Assembly (NCBI GenBank): GCA_035772405.1
Contig: JAYKKM010000428.1
Location: forward strand, 3,138,501-3,202,500
Direction: 5' to 3'
DNA length: 64,000 bases
DNA from: Chrysogorgia sp. JL179-B06
Taxonomy: Eukaryota > Cnidaria > Anthozoa > Scleralcyonacea > Chrysogorgiidae
The notes below the pieces were generated by a model. It was given only the letters and a program-made list of their open reading frames with translations. It made no database searches and had not been told where the DNA came from. This document shows, piece after piece, positions 45,482-55,514 of the stretch (positions within the stretch are counted from its first letter, which is position 1; every line of letters begins with the position of its first letter). Position numbers and translations under genes: made by a program.

Positions 45482-45548
45482 AGGCCGCCATCTTGGAAAT
45501 ACTTGACCTTTACCTAAGCCACTCAAATCGGGCACCCCCTCTAGAATG

Positions 45549-46253
45549 CTTCTACGGAACCTATATATTAAGTATACAAAGTTTCGTGGTTTAATCCGGC
45601 ATGTAACGATCTTGATAAAAATTGGCCTTAATTGCCACCGGACTAATACCCCAAAGCGACATTTTTACCTCACTATAGACTTATGATGGACTTATGATTA
45701 AGGCCAACGACTGTTAATTCTGAAAGCCTGCACATGCTAACACCTGATTTTCCTTCTGACCCTAGTCAAGTACAACTTATGAATTTAAAATATTGTTTGA
45801 CAATTGCGATCACATATTGTCAAACAATATTTTAAGTTCATAAGCTATACAATTCGCTCTACCACGCAATGTATTGAGCACTAGGGATGAGCCGATAACG
45901 AAAAATCCAATTTACTGATACGATAAATTCCGATATGATTTGCGGGCTTATCGGCCGATATATCGGTAGTTACCGATATTGATATATGTCAATAATTTTT
46001 AGCAATTGATGAATTTAGGGCGAAATGTTGGCAAAACGTATTAAACAAGAACTGATGGACCAGTAAAAGAAACGTGATTACAATATTTAATGTACTCTTA
46101 CAATATTTGTGAAAGTATCAAGTATGGTAATGACTATAACTGGCTTTTAAAATACGTAATACTGCAATCTCGCGATTTTAAGAAGAAAAAAGAATCGAAA
46201 ACTGAAAATGTACTTGTAACCTGTGGAATGTTCTAGAACTAAAAGGTATATAT
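45549..46253. mobile_element. Possible hAT-like left end with TATCGGCCGATA words
   Basis: TAGGGATGAGCCGATAACG at 45891 and CGGGCTTATCGGCCGATATA near 45945 resemble hAT termini. TTATCGGCCGATAATC recurs at 46850. Before this, an ACAATATTTTA(A/G) hairpin lies at 45786-45832. The matching right end is uncertain (a candidate is at about 49735) and no target duplication is seen. Confidence 0.35.
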
Positions 46254-46395
46254 GTTATTTACCGGCTGGGAGGTCCGTACTGGAAAAATATTTTCCCGAA
46301 GTCTCAGAAGCGGCCCGAGACCGAAGGTCGAGGGCCGCTTCTGAGACTGAGGGAAAATATTTTACCAGTACGGACCGACCAAAACGGTAAATAAC
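46254..46395. repeat. Palindrome with 69-bp arms and CGAGACCGAAGGTCGAG core
   Basis: GTTATTTACCG...GGTCCGTACTGG...GTCTCAGAAGCGGCCCGAG folds on CTCGAGGGCCGCTTCTGAGAC-like sequence, ...CCAGTACGGACC...CGGTAAATAAC. AGGTCCGTACTGG and GGACCTC words recur just right of it (46455-46530), so related ends are clustered. Confidence 0.85.
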
Positions 46396-47007
46396 GTGTT
46401 TATTTTTTTCGAGCAAAGTCAAAAAAATTGCAATTTTTTGGCGCGAAAAGTTGCGAGAGGTCCGTACTGGTGTGATACGGACCTCGTACTCAGCCAATCA
46501 AAAGGCTCTATTTTAGTTACGGACCTGAGTTACGGACCTCAAAAAAAATAAAAGGTATTATTTGCCTAAGATGATGTGATCAGTGGACATCTGCAAAATG
46601 GAATTAAAGTAATGAAATCTCATTGCGGGAAGTTACAAACAAAACATGTCTCACCTAGCGAGAAAAACGTGATGTTGAATCTGATACACTAATCAAATTA
46701 ATTAAATTTGTGGAACATTGTGGAACAGAATGCGTCTTATTATTATAAACGAACGCGTTTTTTTTATAAACGAAGGAAATATCACTAGAAAAAAGCCAGC
46801 ATCAGGGCAGAATGTTATTTATCGAAAACGCCGATATATATTGATGTTATCGGCCGATAATCTTAGACGATTGCAAACAAACTGTATATACGGTATATTT
46901 TCACTATTTTACTGTCTAGTCTGTATATAGTGTATATTGTATATATAGTGTATATACACAATATACATTATATACTCCTCTACACTAGATTCAAACACTC
47001 ACTAGTA
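46396..47007. other. Stretch without a recognised gene
   Basis: ACGGACCT words, then AT-rich sequence with a GTATATAGTGTATATTG repeat at 46925-46965. No gene. Confidence 0.45.
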
Positions 47008-47381
47008 TATACAAGGCCGCCGAGAGGGGGGCAGGGGGGCAAGTTGCCCCGGGCCTCCAATTTGAGAGGGGCCCCTAAAATGTTTGAACTTTTGAGTTTT
47101 GGACATGATGAAGTTTAAAGACAGTATCGCAGTCGATGGCAACTGGGTGAGAGTAAGGGTCCTTGACCACTGTGTAGCAGGAGCCGCACAAGGGCCCCCG
47201 ACCTCAAAACTGACAACTGGCCATTTATTAAGGGGCACAGAAGCTCCGCATCACTTCTTGATACCTAATTTTAAATTATATCATACTGTATACAGTATGT
47301 ATGGAGGCAGGGGGCCCCAAACGCAAATTTCCTAAGTGTCTCCACTCCCAGGATCTCAGTAGCTCCATTACGCCACTGATT
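47008..47381. mobile_element. hAT-like MITE fragment
   Basis: A GC-rich left part (GGCCGCCGAGAGGGGGGCAG, GGGCCTCCAATTTGAGAGGG) and a right end CATTACGCCACTG, the inverse of the CAGTGGCGTAA hAT terminus. AGGGGGCCCC near 47310 echoes the left part. No target duplication is found. Confidence 0.45.
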
Positions 47382-47780
47382 AAACGTGTTCTTCTGTGAT
47401 TCAATTATTTATGGCCAAGGTGCCTCTTTTGTCTTTTTATTTATGGTGCCATAAAAATAGTGCATTCATCAAGAATATTTTCTTAAAAATAATGGGATAT
47501 ACTACCAAAGAAAAACGTGATTTAAGGTCTTTAGATTTTGCTCAAAAATGCCCTCAAAGTGCAGGAAATGCCATTTCAGAGACCCTAAATTCAAAACTCC
47601 CCTAGAAATGTGGTCACTAAATATTAATGTGCATCGCTCCTTTCAAGAAACCCTGGATCCCCCACTGGACATTATGACGTCATCAGGGCCCCCAAAACAA
47701 TATTTTGCCCCGCCCTAAATAACCTCTTGGCACCACTGAGTATGTTTACACTTTTGACTTTAGATGTATACTATATGTAT
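47382..47780. other. Spacer, possible second hAT-like end
   Basis: CCTCTTGGCACCACTG at about 47727 resembles the inverse of a CAGTGG terminus, preceded by GGGCCCCCAAAAC. No gene. Confidence 0.4.
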
Positions 47781-48960
47781 ATACAATACAATACAATACA
47801 ATATAATTTATTAGTTAATCCCCATAAGGGCTTTTCATAACCAATTTACAAATCAGTGAAATTAAATGTTACAATATTTACATGCAAATAGTTAAAACTT
47901 AAGTTAAATTATTAGATTGGCTTTGGATGAACTAAGAGTATTAAAACTTAGTTCTTGATTGTTAACTCTGCTCTAACTGCTTTTTTAAATCCTCCTAAAG
48001 TTAAAAGATTTCGAGTCGAGAGACTAAATGAGTTCCACAGCAGTGCTGCAGTATGATTAAAAAAGGATCGCTTAGCTTTAGATGTTCTACATCGCAAAAT
48101 ATTCAAATCATTTGCCTGTCTGGTAAAATTATTGTGAATTTTCGAACGGACTACCAGTTAGAACTTAAGTATGCTGGTGCCAGACCATGAAATATTTTGT
48201 ACATCATTATAGCATCACGGTACAATAGCGAGTCATTCACGGACAATCAACCCAAATTATCTAAAGCCGGGGTAATATGTTCATACTTTCTTGTTCCGGT
48301 TGCAATTCGTGCTGCGAAATGCTGAACTTGTTGTAGTTTCTTAATGTTCTTTTGAGTAATACCAGACCAGACTGTTGAACAGTAGTAGAGTTTACTGAAT
48401 ACTAAACAATTTATCATGGCCAACAAGGCGTTCTTGTCAAACATGCAGGTATCGAACTCTGTTAATTTGACACAGAGTTGATGTTAGGGTCGACGTAAAG
48501 GAAGTGATATAATCATCAAATGTCAGAGTGGCGTCGAGTGTGAGACCAAGGTCTTTACAGACTGTAACAGGTGTTAATGTTTTTCCTAGAAACGGAATTG
48601 ATAATTTTGGTATGTTCTTTCTCGTTTTCTTCATTCCAAATATCATAAACTTTGTCTTCGAGGGATTTATTAGAAGCTTGTTAGAACAGCACCATTCTGC
48701 AATATTTCTGAGGTCTTGGGAAAGACTTGACAAGCCAAGATCAGCTCCTGATAAAGGGAATGATATGAACGACTTTGTATCATCAACATATGATTCAACG
48801 TTACAGTTTGAAACAACTTTGGGTAAATCGTTCATGCATGTATATTGTAAACAACAATGGACCCAAAATAGCAAATACTATCAAAGGCTTTACTCAGGTC
48901 AATTAAGACCATTGCTGTAATCTTTTTCTTATCCATCGCTCCAAAAATATGGTCAGTAAC
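47781..48960 (-). pseudogene. CR1/L2-type LINE reverse transcriptase, 5'-truncated and internally deleted
   Basis: Minus strand. KKKITAMVLIDLSKAFDSI (motif A, about 48940-48885) is followed at once, after a deletion of motif B's first part, by ILGPLLFTIYMNDLP in a shifted frame. Next come ESYVDDTKSFISF (the YVDD catalytic motif), CSNKLLINPSKTKFMIFG, VCKDLGLTLDATLTFDD, INCLVFSKLYYCSTVWSG, LQQVQHFAARIATGTRKY and a worn C-terminus. The 3' end is an ATTGT pentanucleotide tail (minus strand; 47786-47806), as expected of CR1/L2. Confidence 0.85.
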
Positions 48961-49625
48961 AAGTAGGCTAATAGTTTCTCAAACTTTTTTAGTACGTGAC
49001 GTAAAGTTGTCAAACAGCACAAAATGTTATAAATAGCAGTCGCGCGCGTTCACATGCACAATGCTGGCCATGGACTGAAAAAGTCTAAGCGTGATAAATT
49101 TAAGATGCCTCCTTGTTCTTATATAACTGCCTTCTTACACAGTTGACATCATCATCGTTATCAGCGTTGCCTTTCTTGAAATAACGCCAAACGGCACTTG
49201 CGCATTAGGCATGATGAACACTGAACATAACAGAGATAATAAAATGATGGACTTAAGAAAACGTGTTGACTAATTGACTTCAGTATGGCACTGTCTACTG
49301 GCAACTGCAATGAGCTGTGTAAATTCTGACACAGTGACACTTTGCTTTTAACCGAGATTATTCAAATCCATTTCAAAGTATTTTGACTGTTGAGAAGACA
49401 TCCTTTGTCTTGCGAGTTGTGGTTCTCTCACAGATCTCACTTGTTTTTATAGAAAGGCTTCCGCAAAAAGTGCACCTTTTGAATAGCGTTAATTAGCGAT
49501 TGTTAACATTAAATCTGTTGTCGCGCGTCTTGTTTTACATCAGCACGTGAGAAAAAAATGGAAAGTTGATACATTTAATAGGTTCAGCTTACGTTTTTTC
49601 TACGAATATGCGAAAATGGTGTAAC
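48961..49625. other. Stretch without a recognised gene
   Basis: No domain, tandem repeat or terminal repeat recognised. Confidence 0.45.
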
Positions 49626-49740
49626 ACACAACCGATAATATCGAAAGTTTCGATATTTCCGGTATCTGAGAATTAGAATATCGAATATTCGGTATTTTAA
49701 AAATACCGGTATTTACCGAAATCTCGATATACGCATCAGC
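49626..49740. repeat. TATCGA/TACCGGTA palindromic cluster (hAT-like end)
   Basis: CCGATAATATCGAAAGTTTC, GGTATTTTAAAAATACCGG and ACCGAAATCTCGATATACGC overlap as short inverted words. The edge GATGCGTATATCGAGATTTC (minus strand) resembles a hAT terminus. Confidence 0.45.
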
Positions 49741-49934
49741 CTATCTATAATAGCGACTTCTTAGTGTAGTCTGAGGAGATTCTGTTTATGAAAGAACATC
49801 AATCACATCCTATACACACGCAAACTTCCGTATTGAGATAGTGAAGGTGGACGCCCCTGGTTTTCATATTTGAAGAACGCATCTAAATCACCGTTTCTTG
49901 TTTTACAAGCAATTAATAATCTTGAAAAATGTGC

Positions 49935-50699
49935 TCAATCACTTTAGCGAAGATATCTGTTGCTTCTCCTTCGAGGCAACTTTTGGAGGTGTACTACAAA
50001 ATAAGCGAAGCTTATTCTTCGTTATTGGCTCATTGGAGTTGCTTGTTACCAATAGCTTCAATATCGCACACCGTTTCCACGACGGAAGCATCTGCTATGT
50101 ACCTGGAGCCAAGAACAAGCAGATCCGCACTTCCTCCAAAAAAGGATTCCCCATCTCTTCCATAACAGCTGCTAATGCTTCGACATCTTTGGTAAATTGT
50201 GTCTGAACTTCTCTTCATGAAGTTTTATTTGGTCTGGCATTCTATCAGGGAAAATCACCATATCTTCTTCGAACTCGTGAAAAATCCTTGCAATTTCTGG
50301 TCCAGAAATCATCCAGCGACGAAGAGTACCAGGATTCTCCGTAAGGCCAACTACTCCTCCATCTCCTTTCACCAAAGCATTTTTCTGTTCGTGTGCTTGA
50401 TCAACTGCCATTGCGGAGAATCTTCTTGATGTATTTTTGCACGGTGAACCATTGTTCATAAACTGCTATATACCTGGGTGTTTCTCTTCGAGTGACAGCA
50501 TATCTTGCAAATGAACTGGAAGCCATCTGGAATAATGGATATGAACCAACGTAAAGCACCAAGCTGCTAATTTTTGAATTGCCTCGATGTATAATTTGAA
50601 ATTTGACTCTCGAATAGATCGCACGAAAACAAGATAGAGTAGTTCCAGTTGTAATGTTATATGCCAGAATTGGAACTGTGGTGAATCGGATTTCTTCAC
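49935..50699 (-). pseudogene. Second copy of the large uncharacterised family, C-terminal half
   Basis: Minus strand: FWHITLQLELLYLVFVRSIR (matches the copy 1 segment YWDMILSVEILIFVRSHRER), then FSAMAVDQAHEQKNALVKGD, VVGLTENPGTLRRWMISGPE and IARIFHEFEE. Frameshifts follow, then SADLLVLGSRYIADASVVE and a KKNKLRLF...SKEKQQISSLK segment. The conserved DQAHE..N..VK..GG..GL.ENP..LRRWM.SGPE signature is better kept here than in copy 1. It has no inverted ends like those around copy 1. Confidence 0.7.
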
Positions 50700-51154
<455 letters not shown>

Positions 51155-51194
51155 TTGCCACTACTAAAGCGAACTTAAAACTTTATTGACAAAT

Positions 51195-51223
51195 TTTCGG
51201 CTGCATGTCACAGCCTTCCTCAG
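51195..51223 (-). ncRNA. Hammerhead-like core, left arm
   Basis: Minus strand: CTGAGGA, stem II GGCTG/CAGCC, then GAAA, then ATTTGTCAATAAAG. Stem I would pair GUUGAC (before the core) with GUCAAU (after it). Stem III is minimal. Position 7 is G instead of the usual U. Confidence 0.55.
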
Positions 51224-51452
51224 GTCAACAATAAAATAACCTAATAATTATTCTAATATATAGTATATTATAATATGGTAATTAAATACTAAGAATAAAA
51301 ATATACTAATGAGTTAAAACGGAAGTTAAATGACAGTTCAAAACAATCATAGGATTAAAAGGATTGAATTAACAATTAAAAGGATTGAATTCAAGTCATG
51401 ACTTTGTACAGCAATGATTGTTTTTAACTGTCATTTAACTTCCGTTTTAAAT

Positions 51453-52483
51453 GAGGTTATTAGATAACCAAGGTTAACAACTAATGAACTGCGCAAGGCT
51501 TGGGGGCGAGTATGCGAGTGGTTATATGAGAGGCACACCATGCTTGGCTGAGCATTGCGCCTGCTGACGGCACAACGAAGACATAGTGGAGTATCAGTAG
51601 CAGATGAGAAGTAAAGAAAATGGCAAAAATACCCACCATCCCTCCCTTTAATCAAAGCTATTTCCACTGATTAAATCGGTGTGATAGGTGTAGACGGTGG
51701 TGGTCAGGTCAAGATTGGAGATCACAACAGGGCATCCTGACCTGAATCCAAGTAATAACAAGCGCCTGGTAAGTCGGTGAACCCCCCCGTCTGCACCTAA
51801 CCAACCATACGGGTAAGTAAAGTGAATGCAGGTGTTAACTCATTAGTATAGGTTTTAATTCTTAGTATTTTAATTACCATATTATAATCCCCTCGCACGG
51901 CGCGAAGCGCCGGCCGAAGACCTGAGGGTGCTAATATCGACCGGCGTTTAGTCCCTTATCACGCGAGATGCAAGCGGTTCCTGATTTCGGATCGGGTTTA
52001 TTGGTATATATATTTCTATATATGCATCAACCGTCCTCATGCGCGGCATCGGAAAATTGGGCCCTGGTAACTAGATATAGACAGAAGCTGATTGGTAGAC
52101 CTCTTCATTGGAATTAATATTTAAATTGCAACCGTGTCATGATTGCGAATGCTTTTGCATTTGAAACGGTATTGAAACGGTTTTTTGGTGCGTTAAATTT
52201 GCGTAATTTAAATTGATTTAAATTGCGCGACAAACCGCTTTCCGGAAGAAGCCGCCATTCGCCGGCAGCGAAATTTATATTGCCATAAAACCAGCCATTT
52301 CCTCACAAAATCATCGGATGCAGTAATTATCAGCTGATTTCAAGCCGAAACTGTAGCGTTGAAGGACAAGATAATCAAAGACAGACACAAGTAAAAGGTA
52401 AAAGGACTATTATAATTATGTACATTGTGATTGTCACCGACTCACCGGTCTGTGTTGAGCAATTAATTTGCCTTTTCTGCATA
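51453..52483. other. Stretch without a recognised gene, with a GC-rich block
   Basis: A GC-rich, CpG-bearing block about 51890-52050 (GCGCGAAGCGCCGGCCGAAG) and a second one about 52215-52270 stand out from the AT-rich background, and could be a relict promoter or a transposon end. No supported frame. Confidence 0.45.
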
Positions 52484-52545
52484 GTTTTTTTGGTTAGGGT
52501 TAGCAATTTGGTTAGGATTAGGGTTAGGTTTAGGATTTTGGTGAT
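52484..52545. repeat. Telomere-like TTAGG words
   Basis: GGTTAGGGTTAGCAATTTGG and GGATTAGGGTTAGGTTTAGG: five degenerate TTAGGG-type words, plus a (CAGTT)n run at about 52627-52645. Too short and impure to be a telomere. Confidence 0.7.
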
Positions 52546-52855
52546 ATTTACACGCATTTCGTTGAATTCTAAGAGACTATAGCGTCGTACGGCTACCATA
52601 CAAATAGCCATTACGGTATTACCTTCAGTTCAGTTCAGTTCAGTGCTTTTTGACTTGACTCGCTATAAATTTTAATGTAATTTAAATAATTGTACACTGT
52701 ATTGTGTATTTGCAAGCTCCGAAATCTAATAGACACATTTTGAAATACTTAACATAGAGATTTGGGAAAATTTGAAGGTGTGTAATGTTTTGAATTTTCA
52801 AAACATATATGTATAATATTTTGACAGTTGGAATTAAATCCATGCAGTGTAAAAT

Positions 52856-52968
52856 CAGGCTTGGACTGGCTATTGTGCCATCTTGTGCCAGAACAATGCC
52901 ACTTTGTGGCAGAACAATGGCTGGCCATTGTTCTGGCACAAGATGGCACAATGGCCAGTCCAGCCTGT
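52856..52968. repeat. Nested palindrome (CAGGCTTGGACTGGC...GCCAGTCCAGCCTG)
   Basis: Outer arms of about 43 bases (GGACTGGCTATTGTGCCATC and GATGGCACAATGGCCAGTCC, then TTGTGCCAGAACAATG and CATTGTTCTGGCACAA) enclose a smaller GCCACTTTGTGGC hairpin. It looks like a very short palindromic MITE. Confidence 0.85.
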
Positions 52969-53582
52969 TTAAAATATATACCATTTGTTCTTTATAATAC
53001 TGCAGAATAGTAAGTGGTAGTACAAATTTTGGAATTGCATGTACAGTATGTTTATTATTTGATTAAAATTATAAATACTATATGCTTGATAATTAGCCTG
53101 TATATACAGTAGTTTAGGGTGAAAAAACATGCATACTATTGCTGTGTTTACTGTTTATATGACCTGGGCCTGGCCTACAATTTAGTAGCAATAAACAAGC
53201 ATTACTATGTATACTTGTCAGTGTTAATACTTAATATATACACTGCTGTAGTGAATAAGAGAGAGCTCGGGGGGAAACAGACGATACAGTACATGGATGA
53301 TTGTCAAGCAAGCTCATATCCTCAGAAAAATTATTCTGTGTCCCGGACAGGGATAACTTTCTGATTTCCAGTGAGATGCTCTGACCATTCAAGAGCTACC
53401 AAGACTCAGATGGTGAGTGAATGTTACATTTATGTACTGATTCTATTGATATAACAGCAGTGTATATATTAACACACCCAATCATTAGTCATTACTGAAA
53501 TATATAGTAACTGCTGTGCATAGGCAGTACATATATCATTAGAACCAGTGCATCATTGTAACCTCTCTCCATCTGAATCTCG

Positions 53583-53640
53583 ATGGCTCAATGGTTAGAG
53601 GCCGTCACTGGCAATAAGAAGGTTATAATTTTTTCAACCA
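53583..53640 (+). repeat. tRNA-like relic (A-box half)
   Basis: GATGGCTCAATGGTTAGAGG and GGCAATAAGAAGGTTA match the 5' half of the tRNA-like units at 31193 and 31455; the B box is lost. Confidence 0.65.
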
Positions 53641-54062
53641 GGAATATTATGTTTCTGACGATATGATCTTGACGTCCATACTGGCATGTATTCCATATAA
53701 CTGCATGTATAATCTGTGTTTACAGTACTCCATCCATTATGGAACATGTTAGACCTACAGTACTTAGCTGGCCTAGTGGGTCACAACTTATTCTGTCAAT
53801 GTAAAATACAGTTATTATTATTATGTTCACATTGGGCATGTTTACACCACTGTGTGTGTTAGCTAGATCATTGTCGACAAGCAGACTAGGCATGGCATGC
53901 TGAATATAGGTTATAATATATATGTGCACGGTGATATAATTTAGATACTATAGTACACAATGCCATATATGCTTTGTTACATGGCAAATATGGTATCTGC
54001 AATCTGCATTAGGCATTATTATTAGTAGTATTATTGTTAATGCATTATTTATTATTATTAGT

Positions 54063-54093
<31 letters not shown>

Positions 54094-55097
54094 CAATAAT
54101 ATTTATACAGGATAGCCCCTTCAATGCTAACACTGGTATCAATATGTGGGGGTCTTGTTTTCTAACAAATTACAGTTGTTACAAATTTCAACACATATTC
54201 ACAAATGTACAGTACAATGTTACAAAAACTAATTTTAAATCAAAAGTTGTATATCCTTCACATATTGTCAATTAAGGCAATAGATAATGGTGCTATAACA
54301 TGTATGAACAGATTAATTGAAACATGGAAAATAGCTCTTTACTGGTAGATATGATGTTAAAATGCCATGGAATTTCCTAACTAGCATTACACAATGTAAC
54401 TTGCTTCTAATACAAGAGGTACAAAACTTAGGAAAGATCAGTTTCCCTGACATGCATAGAGACCTCTGATTATGACCATCAATATTTAGTTATCCATATT
54501 CCTGCCAGCTCCACATCACAGTATATAGTCCAATGTGGGTAGAATTATCAACTTACTGTACCTTGGAGTAGAATCCCTAATATGTCTTAGTAAATCTAAT
54601 TTGAATGGACCCCTATACATCTGCAATATATGCATGCCATCCGTCGACATTTGAACGAATTTGATTTTTTTAAAGGACACTCATTGTGTGATAGAGATGC
54701 ACTTTCTTCCTTCAACAGCCTTTGGTGTCCATACACACAATACTGCATTGATTATTTCGTGAGTCATCAATATTGTGATTTAATGAATTTGTGAAGTAAT
54801 TTATTTCTTAGTGATTGATGGTAGAAACAGCAGTAGACCCCGCACTATTCTGTTGCTGCACTCAAAAATTAAAAAGTTTAATTGGGCTGCATGTATTTAT
54901 TTTGATGTCCTATGAAACAATTAAATTCAGACAATACAAAGCTCTGAGAGATATTGTCCACTGAAAATTTATTTACTGTAGTTTGGCAAATGAAGTGGCT
55001 ATTATCTAATTCAAGTAATTTAGAACTAAAATAAGTACTGTACTGAAAGTTTCAAACAGCAATTGGGCGAGGGGTTGTTGCGTATACGTATTTCTAG
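53641..55097. other. Long AT-rich stretch without a recognised gene
   Basis: (AAT)n at about 54055-54093. The frames are short and unsupported. Confidence 0.5.
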
Positions 55098-55141
55098 TAT
55101 ACTATATATTAGAATAATTATTAGGTTATTTTATTGTTGAC

Positions 55142-55170
55142 CTGAGGAAGGCTGTGACATGCAGCCGAAA
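55142..55170 (+). ncRNA. Hammerhead-like core, right arm
   Basis: Plus strand, the same sequence as the left-arm core at 51195-51223: CTGAGGA, GGCTG/CAGCC stem, GAAA, then ATTTGTCAATAAAG, with GTTGAC before it. The two copies are essentially identical and point outward in opposite directions. Confidence 0.55.
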
Positions 55171-55262
55171 ATTTGTCAATAAAGTTTTAAGTTCGCTTTA
55201 GTAGTGGCAATCTATTTGTTTAATATTTATGTTATTGAATTGCCGAGTTGTGTAGTCTTAAT

Positions 55263-55490
55263 TGTTGTATATATATATATATATATATATAATAATAATT
55301 GGCATTTAACTCGATCAAACTACATGTTGAAAGGATTTATGTTGAAGGAAAATTTCGAGTGTTGGAATACATACATTTTAAGACCAAACCGGGACCAGTT
55401 GCGAAAAATGCAACTTCAAGGCCTTCCGGCTGGAATTGAACCCGACTAAGCTATGGAAGCTGTTGCCGAGAGCCTAGTCACGAGTTCTGT
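55263..55490 (-). repeat. Candidate tRNA-derived SINE with (TA)n tail
   Basis: On the minus strand a TAGCTTAGTCGG word is followed by GGTTCAATTCC, close to a Pol III B box, about 20 bases on. The body CAACTGGTCCCGGTTTGGTC follows, and the unit ends in AATTATTATTATATATAT. Body pieces recur at 37517-37672, so the repeat is dispersed. The A box is unclear. Confidence 0.45.
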
Positions 55491-55514
55491 ATATAATATG
55501 GTGGTGGTAATGCC

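Larger units (their letters stand above)
40363..45548. mobile_element. Candidate new DNA transposon, 5.2 kb, with inverted ends around an uncharacterised gene
   Basis: The left end (40371-40455: GGGGATGCCCGATCTGGGTA ... GGTCAAG ... ATTTCCAAGATGGCCGCC) is matched in inverted form by the right end (45482-45538: GGCCGCCATCTTGGAAAT ... CTTGACC ... ATCGGGCACCCCC). The matching words come in the same order at similar distances, with a (TACC)n expansion on the left. Between them is the minus-strand pseudogene described next. No target duplication is clear at the edges. The inverted ends could instead be two unrelated copies of a common repeat. Confidence 0.4.

Noticed and set aside
46718..47335. Short plus-strand frames
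   Set aside because: No domain, and they run through hAT-like and TA-rich repeat sequence.
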